From the NCBI GenBank assembly GCA_947176415.1, contig CAMWQJ010000012.1, forward strand, positions 1-33,236: DNA of 33,236 bases, read 5' to 3'. This document shows, in pieces, positions 14,397 through 22,879 of this stretch. The notes beneath the pieces were generated by a model, which saw nothing but the letters and a program-made list of their open reading frames with translations, did not search any database and was not told where the DNA came from. The DNA comes from an uncultured Ruminococcus sp. GTDB lineage: Bacteria > Bacillota > Clostridia > Oscillospirales > Ruminococcaceae. The first letter of the stretch is position 1, and each line of letters begins with the position of its first letter. Position numbers and translations under genes: made by a program.

Positions 14397-15140
14397 ATGA
14401 AAAAATTTGATGCACAGTCTGTGGCACAGCGTATTATATGCTGGATTCAGGATTATTTCAGAGAAAACGCAACTCCCGAAACAAAGGCTGTTATCGGAAT
14501 TTCAGGCGGTAAGGACAGCTCTGTTGCCTCGGCTTTATGCGTAAAGGCTCTCGGAAAAGAAAGAGTTATAGGCGTACTCATGCCACAGGGCGAACAGTCG
14601 GATATTTCATACAGTCGTCTGCTTGTCGATACCCTAGGAATAAAAAGCTATACCATAAATATCGGCGAGACTGTAAAATCATTTATGGGTGAACTGGGAA
14701 GTCATCTTGAATTATCAAATCAGGCTGTTATCAACACTCCTGCACGTATCAGAATGGCAACACTCTATGCCGTCGGTGCGACGGTCGGCGGACGTGTTGT
14801 AAATACCTGTAATCTTTCGGAGGACTGGGTAGGATATTCAACAAAATTCGGTGACTCGGCAGGGGATTTTTCACCGCTTTCCGACCTGACTGTAACAGAA
14901 GTTATTCAGGTCGGCGACGCTCTCGGACTGCCGTATGAACTTGTACACAAAGTCCCGATAGACGGACTCTGCGGAAAGACAGATGAGGAAAATTTAGGCT
15001 TTACGTATGCGGAGCTTGATACCTATATAAGAGGTATTACAGACCTTTCCGACAAACCTGAACTCAAAGAAAAAATTGACAGAATGCACAGGAATAACAT
15101 TCACAAACTCCAACTCATGCCGAAATTTGTTCTTGAATAA
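14397..15140 (+). CDS. nadE: NH3-dependent NAD+ synthetase
   Basis: The 247-residue, ammonia-dependent form (no glutaminase domain) amidates nicotinate adenine dinucleotide to NAD+ using ATP. The PP-loop is 'GISGGKDSSVASAL' (SGGKDSS at 36-42). Further family blocks are 'INTPARIRMATLYAVG', 'NTCNLSEDWVGYSTKFGDSAGDFSPLSDLT' (only in part conserved), and 'CGKTDEENLGFTYAELD', the usual P2-loop region. I chose ATG 14397 because GGAGG (14384-14388) sits 8 nt before it. The frame is open upstream to 14322 inside the preceding gene, but that ATG has no ribosome site and would add 25 unlike residues. It is the last gene of the NAD operon, closed by a terminator. Confidence 0.92.
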   Translation: MKKFDAQSVAQRIICWIQDYFRENATPETKAVIGISGGKDSSVASALCVKALGKERVIGVLMPQGEQSDISYSRLLVDTLGIKSYTINIGETVKSFMGELGSHLELSNQAVINTPARIRMATLYAVGATVGGRVVNTCNLSEDWVGYSTKFGDSAGDFSPLSDLTVTEVIQVGDALGLPYELVHKVPIDGLCGKTDEENLGFTYAELDTYIRGITDLSDKPELKEKIDRMHRNNIHKLQLMPKFVLE

Positions 15141-15147
15141 AAAATAA

Positions 15148-15170
15148 AAGCACTGTTTAATGCAGTGCTT
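15148..15170. terminator. Bidirectional terminator between nadE and the SNF2 gene
   Basis: An 8-bp stem, AAGCACTG (15148-15155) with CAGTGCTT (15163-15170), is followed by TTTTTG on the plus strand. The minus-strand continuation TTTTATTTTTTATTC is also T-rich. It separates two convergent genes. Confidence 0.85.
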
Positions 15171-15190
15171 TTTGTTGTATTTTATACTTG

Positions 15191-18100
15191 TTATTCTAAA
15201 AGTTTCAGAATGTCGCCGGCGTTCATGTGCATAATATCGCTGTCACCTGTTACTGCTATATCAAAAAGTTCTGACTTATCTTCCTGAATTTTGATAATCT
15301 TCTCTTCAATGGAATTTACGGCAATCAGCTTATATATCTGAACATTATGCTTCTGACCAATCCTGTATGCACGGTCTGATGCCTGATTTTCGGCTGAAAC
15401 ATTCCACCAAGGGTCGTAATGAATAACAATATCCGCACCTGTCAGATTCAGACCTGTTCCGCCTGCTTTCAATGAAATCAGAAATACCTTTGTATCATCT
15501 TCATTAAAGCTGTTCACCAGCTTCATTCTTGTTTTCGGACTTGTTTTTCCCGTAAGCATATAATAGCTTATTTCGTTTTCCGTCAGCTTTTTTGAAATTA
15601 TATCCAGCATAGAAGTAAACTGTGAAAATATCAGTATCTTGTGTCCGCCCTGAACGCAGTCGCTGACAAGTTCCAGGCACTGTTCAAGCTTGGCACTTCC
15701 TCCGCTGAAATTTTCGTAGACAAGAGCAGGGTCGCAACAAATCTGACGGAGCTTGGTTATCATAGAAAGTATCCTGAATCTGTCAGCCTGTGAATCGAAT
15801 TTCTGAGACAGCAGAAGTTTCATTTCCGCAACATTGGCTGAATAAACTTTACTCTGCTCGTCGTTCATTTCTGCACGGAGTACAGTTTCAGTTTTATCAG
15901 GAAGTTCATTCAGAACGTCTTTTTTAAGTCTCCTGAGAATAAACGGAGAAACGATTTTTTGCAGTGCCTTGACTTGTTTTTCGTCCTTTTTCAATACAAT
16001 TGGAGATTCATAATTCTTTTTAAAATAATTGTAACTGAACAGATAGCCTTGCATAATAAAATCAAAAATACTCCACAATTCTGCAAGACTGTTTTCCACA
16101 GGCGTTCCGGTAAGGGCAAACTTTATGTCTGCATTGATTCCCTTAACGGCTTTTGACATCTGTGTTGTGTGATTTTTTATATACTGTGCTTCATCAATAA
16201 ACTCATAGTAGAATTTTATCTGCTCATATTCAGCTATATCCCTGATTATCAGCGAATATGACGTAATTATAACATCATATTCCATTATATTATTCAGGAG
16301 TTCACTTCTTGCCGACGCAGTACCTGAGATTATAAGACTTTTCAGTTCAGGAGCGAATTTTCGTATTTCATTCTCCCAGTTCAGCATAAGGGACGATGGA
16401 CAGACCACAAGACAAGGTTTATGTTTTGAATTACTGTTTTTATATTCAAGCATAAGAGCAATAGCCTGTATGGTTTTGCCCAGTCCCATATCGTCTGCAA
16501 GAATACCACCGAAACCGTAATTTGCTATTACCTTGAGCCAGCGATATCCATATTTTTGGTAATCACGCATAGTTTCATCAAGAACATCTGGAACGGAAAT
16601 ATTTTCCGTATCTTCAACAGATGTCTTATATTCTTTCAGCATCTTTTTAAATTCACGGCTTCTGTCAATACGAACGGCTTCACAATCATGTTTCAGATTG
16701 TCAAGATACAGCATACGATATTTAGGAATACTGATTTTTTCTTTAAGCAGTGCTTTATCGGTGATGTTAAGACTTTCGGTTATCTCCGCAAGTTCTCCTA
16801 TAGAATTATCAACAGATGCAAACGAACCGTCTTTCAGACGATGATATTTCTTGCCTTTGCGATACGCTCCGAGCAGGGAAATAAGTTCATCTATTGTGTA
16901 TCCTTCTGCTGTTATATCAAGTTCCAAGAGATTTCCGGAGCCAGGTCTGATTCCTACAACTGTTCTGGCAGGAGGTCTGACAGATATTTTATTGAAACTG
17001 TCTGTTGTGTATATTTCCATTATTTTTGAAAGTTCCGGTATTCCCTCATTCATAAGGCGATAAATATCGTTTTCTTTTTTTACCGTAAGAGGATACAGAC
17101 TGTCATCATCATTTTTAGAAAAATATTTTAAAATCGACTTTTCTGCAATGTTCTCCCCCTCATAATCGCAGAACAGATTTTTATGACGGTCGTAAAATAT
17201 CGGAAATATTTCACTGTCATAGGAATACTCCGCTTTTGCAGAAACTGTACTATCATCTGCTGTATCTATATACAGACGGCATATCATTTCAGGAGGGAGG
17301 TATTCTTCCAGCCTGTCCATGCCTGATATGGCGATATATTTACTCAGTGGCTTGAGAACGGAATTATAGAATATCTTCATATCATCTTCGGCAATATACA
17401 GCACATCGTCACTTCCGAAAGCAAGATAGAGTTTATAGATATTTTTAGAAAAATCCGCATCTGCCATGTAAAATGTATGTAGTTCATTATTTATAAAACA
17501 GCCACGTCTTCCGATACAAACCAAAATTGAATTTGTTTCTATTTTCAGGCTGTATCTGCTGTTTTTTACTTTACGTATTTTCAGCGTGATTTCAGGATTT
17601 GCATATTTTACAAGATAAGGCGTTCCATTATATGTAACATAATCATCCTTAAACAATTCAAAGAATGAATCAGCAGAATACTTAGTTATGGCAAATATTT
17701 TCCCGTCAGAGTAATAACCCGTTTCGCTGTTGACAATTGATACAGACAGATTAAGAAGTCGATAACTTCGTTCATCTATGCTGTTGAAATCGTGGGTAAA
17801 CTCAAAGCACTTGCCATAGGAATATTTTTCACCATACAGGAAGCGATTCATCAGTTCAATCACATTTGAAACGGTATAAAGACGTTCCCGTCCGATTTTA
17901 AGGGAATAGTTTAACTCATTGCCATATTTTGTGTACAATTCCGGCACGATTCTTGCCTTTGTCTCCGCATCTGAATTAAGTACAAGTTCCTCCGCAAGTT
18001 TTCTGAATTCTGTGATAAGAACTTTTGTTTTTCTGGAACTTCCGTTGGAAATAATTGATTTTTCGCTTGTTATTGGTATCTGTGGAAAATAATTATCACG

Positions 18101-18361
18101 GGTATATAATATCAGTGCAACGATATGCTTGCACAACCTGCTGGGAGCTTTCAAGTGCAGGCATGAACAGCTGTATTTTTTTATATTTCCTGATTTTTCA
18201 TATGTCAAAGTAGTTATATTTGCAATGTTTTCTGAACATATCAATGCACTTATCGTGTTTCCGTTTTCACGGACACCAACTATATTCCCTTCAGAATAAA
18301 GTTCTTCACCACTCTTTAATATCTTGCTGTCTATATAGTCTTGAAAATTATTAAAATTCAT
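15191..18361 (-). CDS. SNF2-family helicase with SWIM zinc finger
   Basis: The 1056-residue product is an ATP-driven DNA translocase of the bacterial SNF2 type. An N-terminal SWIM zinc finger has C-x-C-x9-C-x-H form (Cys65, Cys67, Cys77, His79). A long SNF2-associated region (about 120-590) follows, then the helicase core: Walker A 'ADDMGLGKTIQAIA' (about 622-635), 'FIDEAQYIKN' (DEAQ box, about 723-726), 'LTGTPVENSLAELWS', 'LKAGGTGLNLTGADIV' and 'QASDRAYRIGQKH'. All motifs look intact. The start is ATG at 18361, preceded by GAAAGG 7 nt upstream; the frame extends 15 bp further to a TTG that overlaps that site. It stands alone with a strong promoter. Such proteins occur singly in many Firmicutes, and some SNF2 proteins belong to phage-defence systems. 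No defence partner is seen here. Confidence 0.92.
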   Translation of the reverse strand: MNFNNFQDYIDSKILKSGEELYSEGNIVGVRENGNTISALICSENIANITTLTYEKSGNIKKYSCSCLHLKAPSRLCKHIVALILYTRDNYFPQIPITSEKSIISNGSSRKTKVLITEFRKLAEELVLNSDAETKARIVPELYTKYGNELNYSLKIGRERLYTVSNVIELMNRFLYGEKYSYGKCFEFTHDFNSIDERSYRLLNLSVSIVNSETGYYSDGKIFAITKYSADSFFELFKDDYVTYNGTPYLVKYANPEITLKIRKVKNSRYSLKIETNSILVCIGRRGCFINNELHTFYMADADFSKNIYKLYLAFGSDDVLYIAEDDMKIFYNSVLKPLSKYIAISGMDRLEEYLPPEMICRLYIDTADDSTVSAKAEYSYDSEIFPIFYDRHKNLFCDYEGENIAEKSILKYFSKNDDDSLYPLTVKKENDIYRLMNEGIPELSKIMEIYTTDSFNKISVRPPARTVVGIRPGSGNLLELDITAEGYTIDELISLLGAYRKGKKYHRLKDGSFASVDNSIGELAEITESLNITDKALLKEKISIPKYRMLYLDNLKHDCEAVRIDRSREFKKMLKEYKTSVEDTENISVPDVLDETMRDYQKYGYRWLKVIANYGFGGILADDMGLGKTIQAIALMLEYKNSNSKHKPCLVVCPSSLMLNWENEIRKFAPELKSLIISGTASARSELLNNIMEYDVIITSYSLIIRDIAEYEQIKFYYEFIDEAQYIKNHTTQMSKAVKGINADIKFALTGTPVENSLAELWSIFDFIMQGYLFSYNYFKKNYESPIVLKKDEKQVKALQKIVSPFILRRLKKDVLNELPDKTETVLRAEMNDEQSKVYSANVAEMKLLLSQKFDSQADRFRILSMITKLRQICCDPALVYENFSGGSAKLEQCLELVSDCVQGGHKILIFSQFTSMLDIISKKLTENEISYYMLTGKTSPKTRMKLVNSFNEDDTKVFLISLKAGGTGLNLTGADIVIHYDPWWNVSAENQASDRAYRIGQKHNVQIYKLIAVNSIEEKIIKIQEDKSELFDIAVTGDSDIMHMNAGDILKLLE

Positions 18362-18374
18362 CTTATTGCCTTTC

Positions 18375-18398
18375 AACCGGCAAACTGGTTTTCCGGTT
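18375..18398 (-). promoter_or_regulatory. Inverted repeat abutting the SNF2 ribosome site
   Basis: AACCGG (18375-18380) and CCGGTT (18393-18398) are separated by 12 nt. In the mRNA they would form a hairpin ending right at the GAAAGG ribosome site (18369-18374). It could be an operator or a translational control hairpin; function is inferred from position only. Confidence 0.45.
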
Positions 18399-18438
18399 AG
18401 ATATAATCTAAAAGAGTACAGTGACTCTCTAATTGATA

Positions 18439-18467
18439 ATTATATCACATATGACAGTATTTTTCAA
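18439..18467 (-). promoter_or_regulatory. Sigma-A promoter of the SNF2 gene
   Basis: On the minus strand, TTGAAA (18462-18467), 17 bp, TATAAT (18439-18444), with TG one base before the -10. The leader to the ATG is about 70 nt. Confidence 0.82.
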
Positions 18468-18612
18468 GTGCTGTAGAAAAAATTTCATGGAAATCAAGTT
18501 ATATATTAAAATAATACCGATATCTGATAAAAAATATTGATAAAATAAGAGAAGTAAGGTAAAATAAATAGGGTGATAAAACATGGGAAAATACACATTA
18601 TAGTTATCCTAT

Positions 18613-18641
18613 TTGACAACAGAATAAAAATATGGTATAAT
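18613..18641 (+). promoter_or_regulatory. Perfect-consensus promoter without an evident gene
   Basis: TTGACA (18613-18618), 17 bp, TATAAT (18636-18641) on the plus strand. Downstream is only a 21-codon frame and then the 3' end of a gene on the other strand. It drives either a transposase remnant or a small RNA. Confidence 0.75.
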
Positions 18642-18648
18642 AAAAAAT

Positions 18649-18714
18649 ATGAGTAAAAGTAAAGATTTAAGAGAAGCAGTAGCATTTGAAATTTCCCTAT
18701 TACTGCTAATCTAA
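18649..18714 (+). pseudogene. Possible 5' remnant of a transposase (21 codons)
   Basis: ATG at 18649 opens a 21-residue frame beginning MSKSKDLREAVAFE, which resembles the start of IS630-type helix-turn-helix transposases and then ends early. It lacks a ribosome site and lies at about +1 of the promoter, as in a leaderless message. The 18701-18707 segment (TACTGCT) pairs with AGCAGTA (18675-18681). The match is short, so an accidental frame over a small RNA is a real alternative. Confidence 0.35.
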
Positions 18715-18739
18715 CATGGTATGATGCTTTTGTATTTTG

Positions 18740-19390
18740 TCATTTTTCTGGTTTGACTTCAGTTGCTTCAACTTTAATATAATTGAAAAAGTCTTTTATT
18801 TCATCGGCAGAATTGCAGGTAAATTCATCATACATTACAAAAGTACCGTTGGCGGACACTGAATTATCATCACCCGTTATGAAAGTTACCGCTACAGGAA
18901 CAGCGTTATCATACGTGTAAAGATATATAACATTTCCATCAGCATTTTCATTAACAAAAGTTTTTCCGACAGTACACAAGCTTGCAACGGCTATATCATC
19001 AACTCCGCCCAAACTGTTGAGACGAGTTATCAACGCACCATATAGTTTGGATAATATGAAAGGTTTCAGACTGTTTGGAATGTCATCAAAACCGCTGAGT
19101 TCTGCAATTTTTGCAAGTTCTTTATCAGAAGCGGAAACAGAGTAAACAGCTTTTGGAGTCGAATAGTCTTTATCTGCAAGCTCCTGAATAATAGATTTTA
19201 TATTATCAGGTGCAACTGCATTGATGTATTCTTCAGTTTGTGTGATTTCAGTCATAAGCTGAACGACTTCCAAACCTTGTACATATAATGACTTTGTTTC
19301 CGTATTGCTTTTGCTGTTTCCGCAGGCAGATAAGCCAAGTACTGATACAAGTGAAATAGTAGCTATTGCGGTTCGGATTGCTTTTTTCAT
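18740..19390 (-). CDS. Putative lipoprotein, unknown function
   Basis: The 216-residue product starts MKKAIRTAIA and has a clear lipobox 'LGLSAC' with Cys23, so it should be anchored to the outer face of the membrane. The rest is soluble and acidic, with no motif I recognise. ATG at 19390 is preceded by AAGGAG with 7-nt spacing; a longer TTG start at 19414 would overlap the ispE stop and lacks a site. It is the last gene of a five-gene operon, 13 bp after ispE. The hairpin AGCAGTA/TACTGCT (18675-18707), followed by TCTCTT on the minus strand, is a weak candidate terminator. Confidence 0.78.
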   Translation of the reverse strand: MKKAIRTAIATISLVSVLGLSACGNSKSNTETKSLYVQGLEVVQLMTEITQTEEYINAVAPDNIKSIIQELADKDYSTPKAVYSVSASDKELAKIAELSGFDDIPNSLKPFILSKLYGALITRLNSLGGVDDIAVASLCTVGKTFVNENADGNVIYLYTYDNAVPVAVTFITGDDNSVSANGTFVMYDEFTCNSADEIKDFFNYIKVEATEVKPEK

Positions 19391-19403
19391 CTGACTTCTC
19401 CTT

Positions 19404-20258
19404 TTATGTTTCAATAAATGACTTATTTACAGATTGACATATTTCCACATAGAATCGTGAATGTAAAAGTTGATTGGAACAAATCTCAGCCATATAATAG
19501 TTTGAAAACAGTCCGAAAACTGCCGAACCGCTCCCCGTCATTACTGCCGAAAGTGCATTATTTTCAAGCATAATTGATTTTATGGTGTTTACTTCGTCAA
19601 GTTGTATGGCATCTTCAAAGAGATTTCCGAAATACTTATAAGCATTTGCGGGGTAATTTTCAATAGCATCGACAAGTTTATTTACTTGTGGGTGGACGGG
19701 ATTTACAACAGAATCAATTTTCCTGTAAGCCTCGGCAGTCGAAACACCCTCTTTTCCTTTTGCGACAACAAAATATCCCGAATAATCGGAAATAGGAGTT
19801 ATTTTTTCACCTATTCCCGAAACGTAAGCCGTTCCGCCCGTAAGGAAAAAAGGCACGTCCGCACCGAGTTTTTCAGGGGAAATAATTTCCTTGCCTGTCA
19901 TCTTTGAAAGACAGTACAGGACAGCAGCAGCGTCAGAACTTCCACCGCCCATACCAGCCTGTGAGGGAATACCTTTTTTTATGTGTATTCTGCAACCAAT
20001 ATCAAGATTATTATCATCAAAAAATTTCCTTGCGGATTTGTAGGCTATGTTTCTTTCGTCGCACGGTATAGGGTCGGACTGTGCGAAATGTTCAGGCACT
20101 TCACACGAAACGACTATATCGGATTCAGTAAGTTCAACTGTTATTTCGTCATAAATGCTTACTGTCTGGAAAACGCTTTCAATTGAGTGATAGCCGTTTT
20201 CAAGTCTGCCCGTAACGTCGAGTGCAAGATTTATTTTTGCTGAAGTTTTAACCCTCAT
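19404..20258 (-). CDS. ispE: 4-diphosphocytidyl-2-C-methyl-D-erythritol kinase
   Basis: This GHMP-family kinase phosphorylates CDP-methylerythritol in the non-mevalonate (MEP) route to isoprenoids. The 284 residues match the family. It has the N-terminal 'SAKINLALDVTGRLENGYHSI', the GHMP glycine-rich loop 'GIPSQAGMGGGSSDAAAVL' (about 95-113), 'LGADVPFFLTGGTAYVSGIGE' in part, and the C-terminal 'AVMTGSGSAVFGLF'. The start ATG overlaps the aminotransferase stop region by 11 bp and has AAAGG 7 nt upstream, so translation is probably coupled. It is an essential housekeeping gene lodged in an operon with amino-acid-type genes. Confidence 0.95.
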   Translation of the reverse strand: MRVKTSAKINLALDVTGRLENGYHSIESVFQTVSIYDEITVELTESDIVVSCEVPEHFAQSDPIPCDERNIAYKSARKFFDDNNLDIGCRIHIKKGIPSQAGMGGGSSDAAAVLYCLSKMTGKEIISPEKLGADVPFFLTGGTAYVSGIGEKITPISDYSGYFVVAKGKEGVSTAEAYRKIDSVVNPVHPQVNKLVDAIENYPANAYKYFGNLFEDAIQLDEVNTIKSIMLENNALSAVMTGSGSAVFGLFSNYYMAEICSNQLLHSRFYVEICQSVNKSFIET

Positions 20259-21432
20259 TTTTTTCGCCTTTCAGCTTTTCAACGAATTTTTCTATTCTCT
20301 CCATTGCCTCCATGAGATGTTTAAGCGAATAGGCATATGAAATTCTTATATAGCCCTCTCCGCTGTCGCCGAAAGCACTTCCGGGGACTACTGCCACTTT
20401 TTCTTCATAAAGCAGACGTTCACAAAATTCCTCGCTTGTCAGTCCTGTACTCTTTATGCACGGAAATACATAAAATGCACCCTCAGGGTTGAAACAGGTT
20501 AGACCTATACGGTTAAATTCGCTTACAAGATAACATCTTCGTGTGTTGTATTCGTCAACCATTTTTCTTATTTCCTTGTCACACGAATTAAGTGCAACAA
20601 CAGCGGAGTTCTGGCTGATATATGGACTGCACATTATAGCGTACTGATGAATTTTTGAAATCTGTGATATAATCGGCTCGGGAGCTGTTACATATCCTAA
20701 ACGCCAGCCTGTCATGGCATAAGCCTTTGAAAAGCCGTTTACATATATAGTACGTTCTTTCATTCCGTCAAGCTCTATAATGGAAAAATGTTTTCTGCCG
20801 TAAGTAAGTTCCGAATAAATTTCATCTGAGAGTACCATTATGTTTGTGCCACGGAGAAATTCGGCTATCGGCTCTAAATCCTTCCTCGTCATAACCGCAC
20901 CCGTCGGATTATTCGGAAAAGGCATTATAATCATTTTTGTGCGGTCTGTAACTTTATCTTTGAAGTCCTCAAGAGTAAGTTTGAAGTTGTTTTCAATCCT
21001 TGTCGGAACAGGTACAGCCACACCGCCGACAAGTTCGACAAGAGGAGCATAGCAAACAAAACAAGGTTCAACAACAAGCACCTCGTCGCCTGGGTCTACT
21101 ATTCCACGGACAGCGAGGTCTATACCCTCCGAGCCTCCGACAGTTACAATAACTTCATTTTCATAGTCATACTCAACGCCGTGTTTGCTTTTTATTCTGT
21201 CACATATAGCCTTGCGGAGCGGTTCTACGCCCTTGTTAGGACCGTATATTATCTGTTTTCTTTCAAGCACCTGCACAGCCGTTTTTCTGATAACCCACGG
21301 AGTTGAGAAGTCAGGTTCACCCACGCCGAGACTGATAACGTCTTTCATAGTGCCTGCAATGTCAAAAAACTTTCTTATGCCTGAAGGTTTTGTCTTCTTG
21401 ATTTTTTCCGAAAGAATTTTATCATAGTCCAT
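20248..21432 (-). CDS. PLP-dependent class I/II aminotransferase
   Basis: The 394-residue fold-type I aminotransferase has 'SLGVGEPDFSTP' (34-45), 'YGPNKGVEPLRKAI', 'FPNNPTGAVM' (172-181), 'LSDEIYSEL' with Asp203 (pyridine N contact) and Tyr206, and the PLP lysine Lys236 in 'NGFSKAYAMTGWRLGY'. This set is typical of the aspartate/aromatic/alanine group (PatA/AspC-like). The amino donor cannot be fixed from sequence. The gene starts 3 bp downstream of the Lrp-type regulator stop and overlaps ispE by 11 bp, so it is inside an operon and may be under that regulator. Its AAAGGGG ribosome site lies somewhat far (about 13 nt) from the ATG. Confidence 0.92.
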   Translation of the reverse strand: MDYDKILSEKIKKTKPSGIRKFFDIAGTMKDVISLGVGEPDFSTPWVIRKTAVQVLERKQIIYGPNKGVEPLRKAICDRIKSKHGVEYDYENEVIVTVGGSEGIDLAVRGIVDPGDEVLVVEPCFVCYAPLVELVGGVAVPVPTRIENNFKLTLEDFKDKVTDRTKMIIMPFPNNPTGAVMTRKDLEPIAEFLRGTNIMVLSDEIYSELTYGRKHFSIIELDGMKERTIYVNGFSKAYAMTGWRLGYVTAPEPIISQISKIHQYAIMCSPYISQNSAVVALNSCDKEIRKMVDEYNTRRCYLVSEFNRIGLTCFNPEGAFYVFPCIKSTGLTSEEFCERLLYEEKVAVVPGSAFGDSGEGYIRISYAYSLKHLMEAMERIEKFVEKLKGEKNEG

Positions 21433-21435
21433 AAA

Positions 21436-21909
21436 TCAGCCCAGACCCCTTTCGTCAATTTCCTCACGGTCTATAAATATACCTTTTTCCTTGTAACGCT
21501 TAAGAATAAAGTGCGTAGCGGTTGAGAGTACACCTTCTATTGTTGATAGTCTTTCAGAGACGAAAAGTGCAACATCACGGAGATTATTACCCTTTACCTC
21601 AACAGCCAAATCATAAGAACCTGACATAAGGCTTACACTCTCCACCTCGTCGTACATCATGATTGTCTTTGCTATGTCGTCAAATCCGCAGTCACGCTGA
21701 GGAGTAACTTTCAGTTCGATAGTAGCATATACTGTTGATTTGTCATAAAGTTCCTCATCAACTATAACGCTGTATCCTCTTATAATTCCGCTGTGTTCAA
21801 GGCGTTTTATTTCGGAATAAGCCTCCTCGGCGGATATTCCGAGAATCTCGCCAAGCTCCGTATTTGATATACGTGCATTCTGCTGTAAAATCTTTACAAT
21901 ATCACTCAT
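21436..21909 (-). CDS. Lrp/AsnC-family transcriptional regulator
   Basis: The 157-residue product has an N-terminal winged helix ('NTELGEILGISAEEAYSEIKR', helix-turn-helix about 18-40) followed by the RAM ligand-binding domain ('VESVSLMSGSYDLAVEVKG'). Such proteins sense amino acids and commonly control amino-acid metabolism; here the next gene is an aminotransferase, the likeliest target. I chose ATG 21909 because AAGGAAAGGAAG lies just upstream. A longer TTG start at 21939 would run into the preceding gene and lacks a site. No separate operator was recognised, and the operon promoter lies upstream of the phosphatase gene. Confidence 0.9.
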   Translation of the reverse strand: MSDIVKILQQNARISNTELGEILGISAEEAYSEIKRLEHSGIIRGYSVIVDEELYDKSTVYATIELKVTPQRDCGFDDIAKTIMMYDEVESVSLMSGSYDLAVEVKGNNLRDVALFVSERLSTIEGVLSTATHFILKRYKEKGIFIDREEIDERGLG

Positions 21910-21931
21910 AAAAAAATCTTCCTTTCCTTGT

Positions 21932-22780
21932 TTAATCAATATTTATAAAATGCGGTTTTCTTTCCATGAAGTAACACAGACGTGAAAATCCTGCATTTTT
22001 CGCCGTAATAATTCCTTCGGATATATTCTTTCCTATATCTTCGGGAGTGTGAGAATCAGAACCGACCGAGAGAATCTCTCCGCCGAGTTCCTTAAAAAGC
22101 CTGACATATTTCAGCGACGGAAAACAGTCGCCGAAACCCTGTCTGATACCCGAAGTATTTATTTCAATGCCCTTTCCGTTATTTGCGAGAGTGCGGAAAG
22201 TCTCTGCTATTATGTCGTCAAATCTGCTTATGTCGGGAGTTATATTATTTCTGCACTTCATGTATCTGAGACAGTAGGTTATATGTCCGAGAACGTCAAG
22301 ACAGCCGAGACGGCACATCTCGTAAACCTCTGTAAAGTATCTTTCAAGAAGATTATAGATTTCCTCCATAGTCATGTTGTCATAGTCGATATAATAGAAG
22401 TCCTTTTCACCTTTAAGCTGGTGTAAAGAGCCTATTATAAAATCAAGCCGTCTGTCACGGTTAACCATTTCGGCTATTTCTTTTTCCTGTGTAGCCTGAC
22501 CAAGTTCAACTCCGCATATAAGATTTATTTTTTTACTGTATTTTTCTTTCAGTTCGGTGACAGCAGAGACGGATTTTTCAAAATCAGCCGAATAATTGAA
22601 ATAGTCCATATTTTCAGTGGACATATAGTGTTCCTTTGTATACCATGCGTTGCACTCGCAGTGGTCTGTTATCGCATAAGCCGAAAGACCGAGTGTTACT
22701 GCTTTTTCTATACATGAATTTATATCAGCCTCTGAGTCCATGGAAAATTGTGTGTGTGTATGGCAGTCGATAATATTCAA
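21932..22780 (-). CDS. PHP-domain phosphoesterase, histidinol-phosphatase (HisJ/HisK) type
   Basis: The 282-residue PHP-fold metal-dependent phosphatase has metal-ligand motifs 'DCHTHTQFSMD' (His7, His9), 'AITDHCE' (Asp39, His40), 'CGVELGQ', 'FIIGSLHQLKG' and 'SVGSDSHTPEDIG'. The family hydrolyses histidinol phosphate in histidine synthesis, but no his genes are near, so the substrate is uncertain. The start is TTG at 22780, 9 nt after AAGGAG. An ATG a few bases upstream is in another frame. It leads a five-gene operon (this gene, Lrp-type regulator, aminotransferase, ispE, lipoprotein) with its own consensus promoter. Confidence 0.86.
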   Translation of the reverse strand: MNIIDCHTHTQFSMDSEADINSCIEKAVTLGLSAYAITDHCECNAWYTKEHYMSTENMDYFNYSADFEKSVSAVTELKEKYSKKINLICGVELGQATQEKEIAEMVNRDRRLDFIIGSLHQLKGEKDFYYIDYDNMTMEEIYNLLERYFTEVYEMCRLGCLDVLGHITYCLRYMKCRNNITPDISRFDDIIAETFRTLANNGKGIEINTSGIRQGFGDCFPSLKYVRLFKELGGEILSVGSDSHTPEDIGKNISEGIITAKNAGFSRLCYFMERKPHFINID

Positions 22781-22804
22781 GAAACATCACTCCTTCTTCT
22801 GTAT

Positions 22805-22833
22805 ATTATATCATGTATGAAATAAATTTGCAA
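22805..22833 (-). promoter_or_regulatory. Sigma-A promoter of the PHP-ispE operon
   Basis: On the minus strand, TTGCAA (22828-22833), 17 bp, TATAAT (22805-22810), with TG one base upstream of the -10. Confidence 0.82.
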
Positions 22834-22879
22834 TATCTGAAAAAAATATATTTTACCCCTTTATTTTTTTAAAGAACTA

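Noticed and set aside
15191-18361. SNF2 helicase as part of a phage-defence island
   Set aside because: No nuclease, methylase, phospholipase-D or other defence partner is adjacent; neighbours are nadE and an ispE operon.
18362-18376. TTG start 15 bp upstream for the SNF2 protein
   Set aside because: It overlaps the GAAAGG site that serves the ATG at 18361.
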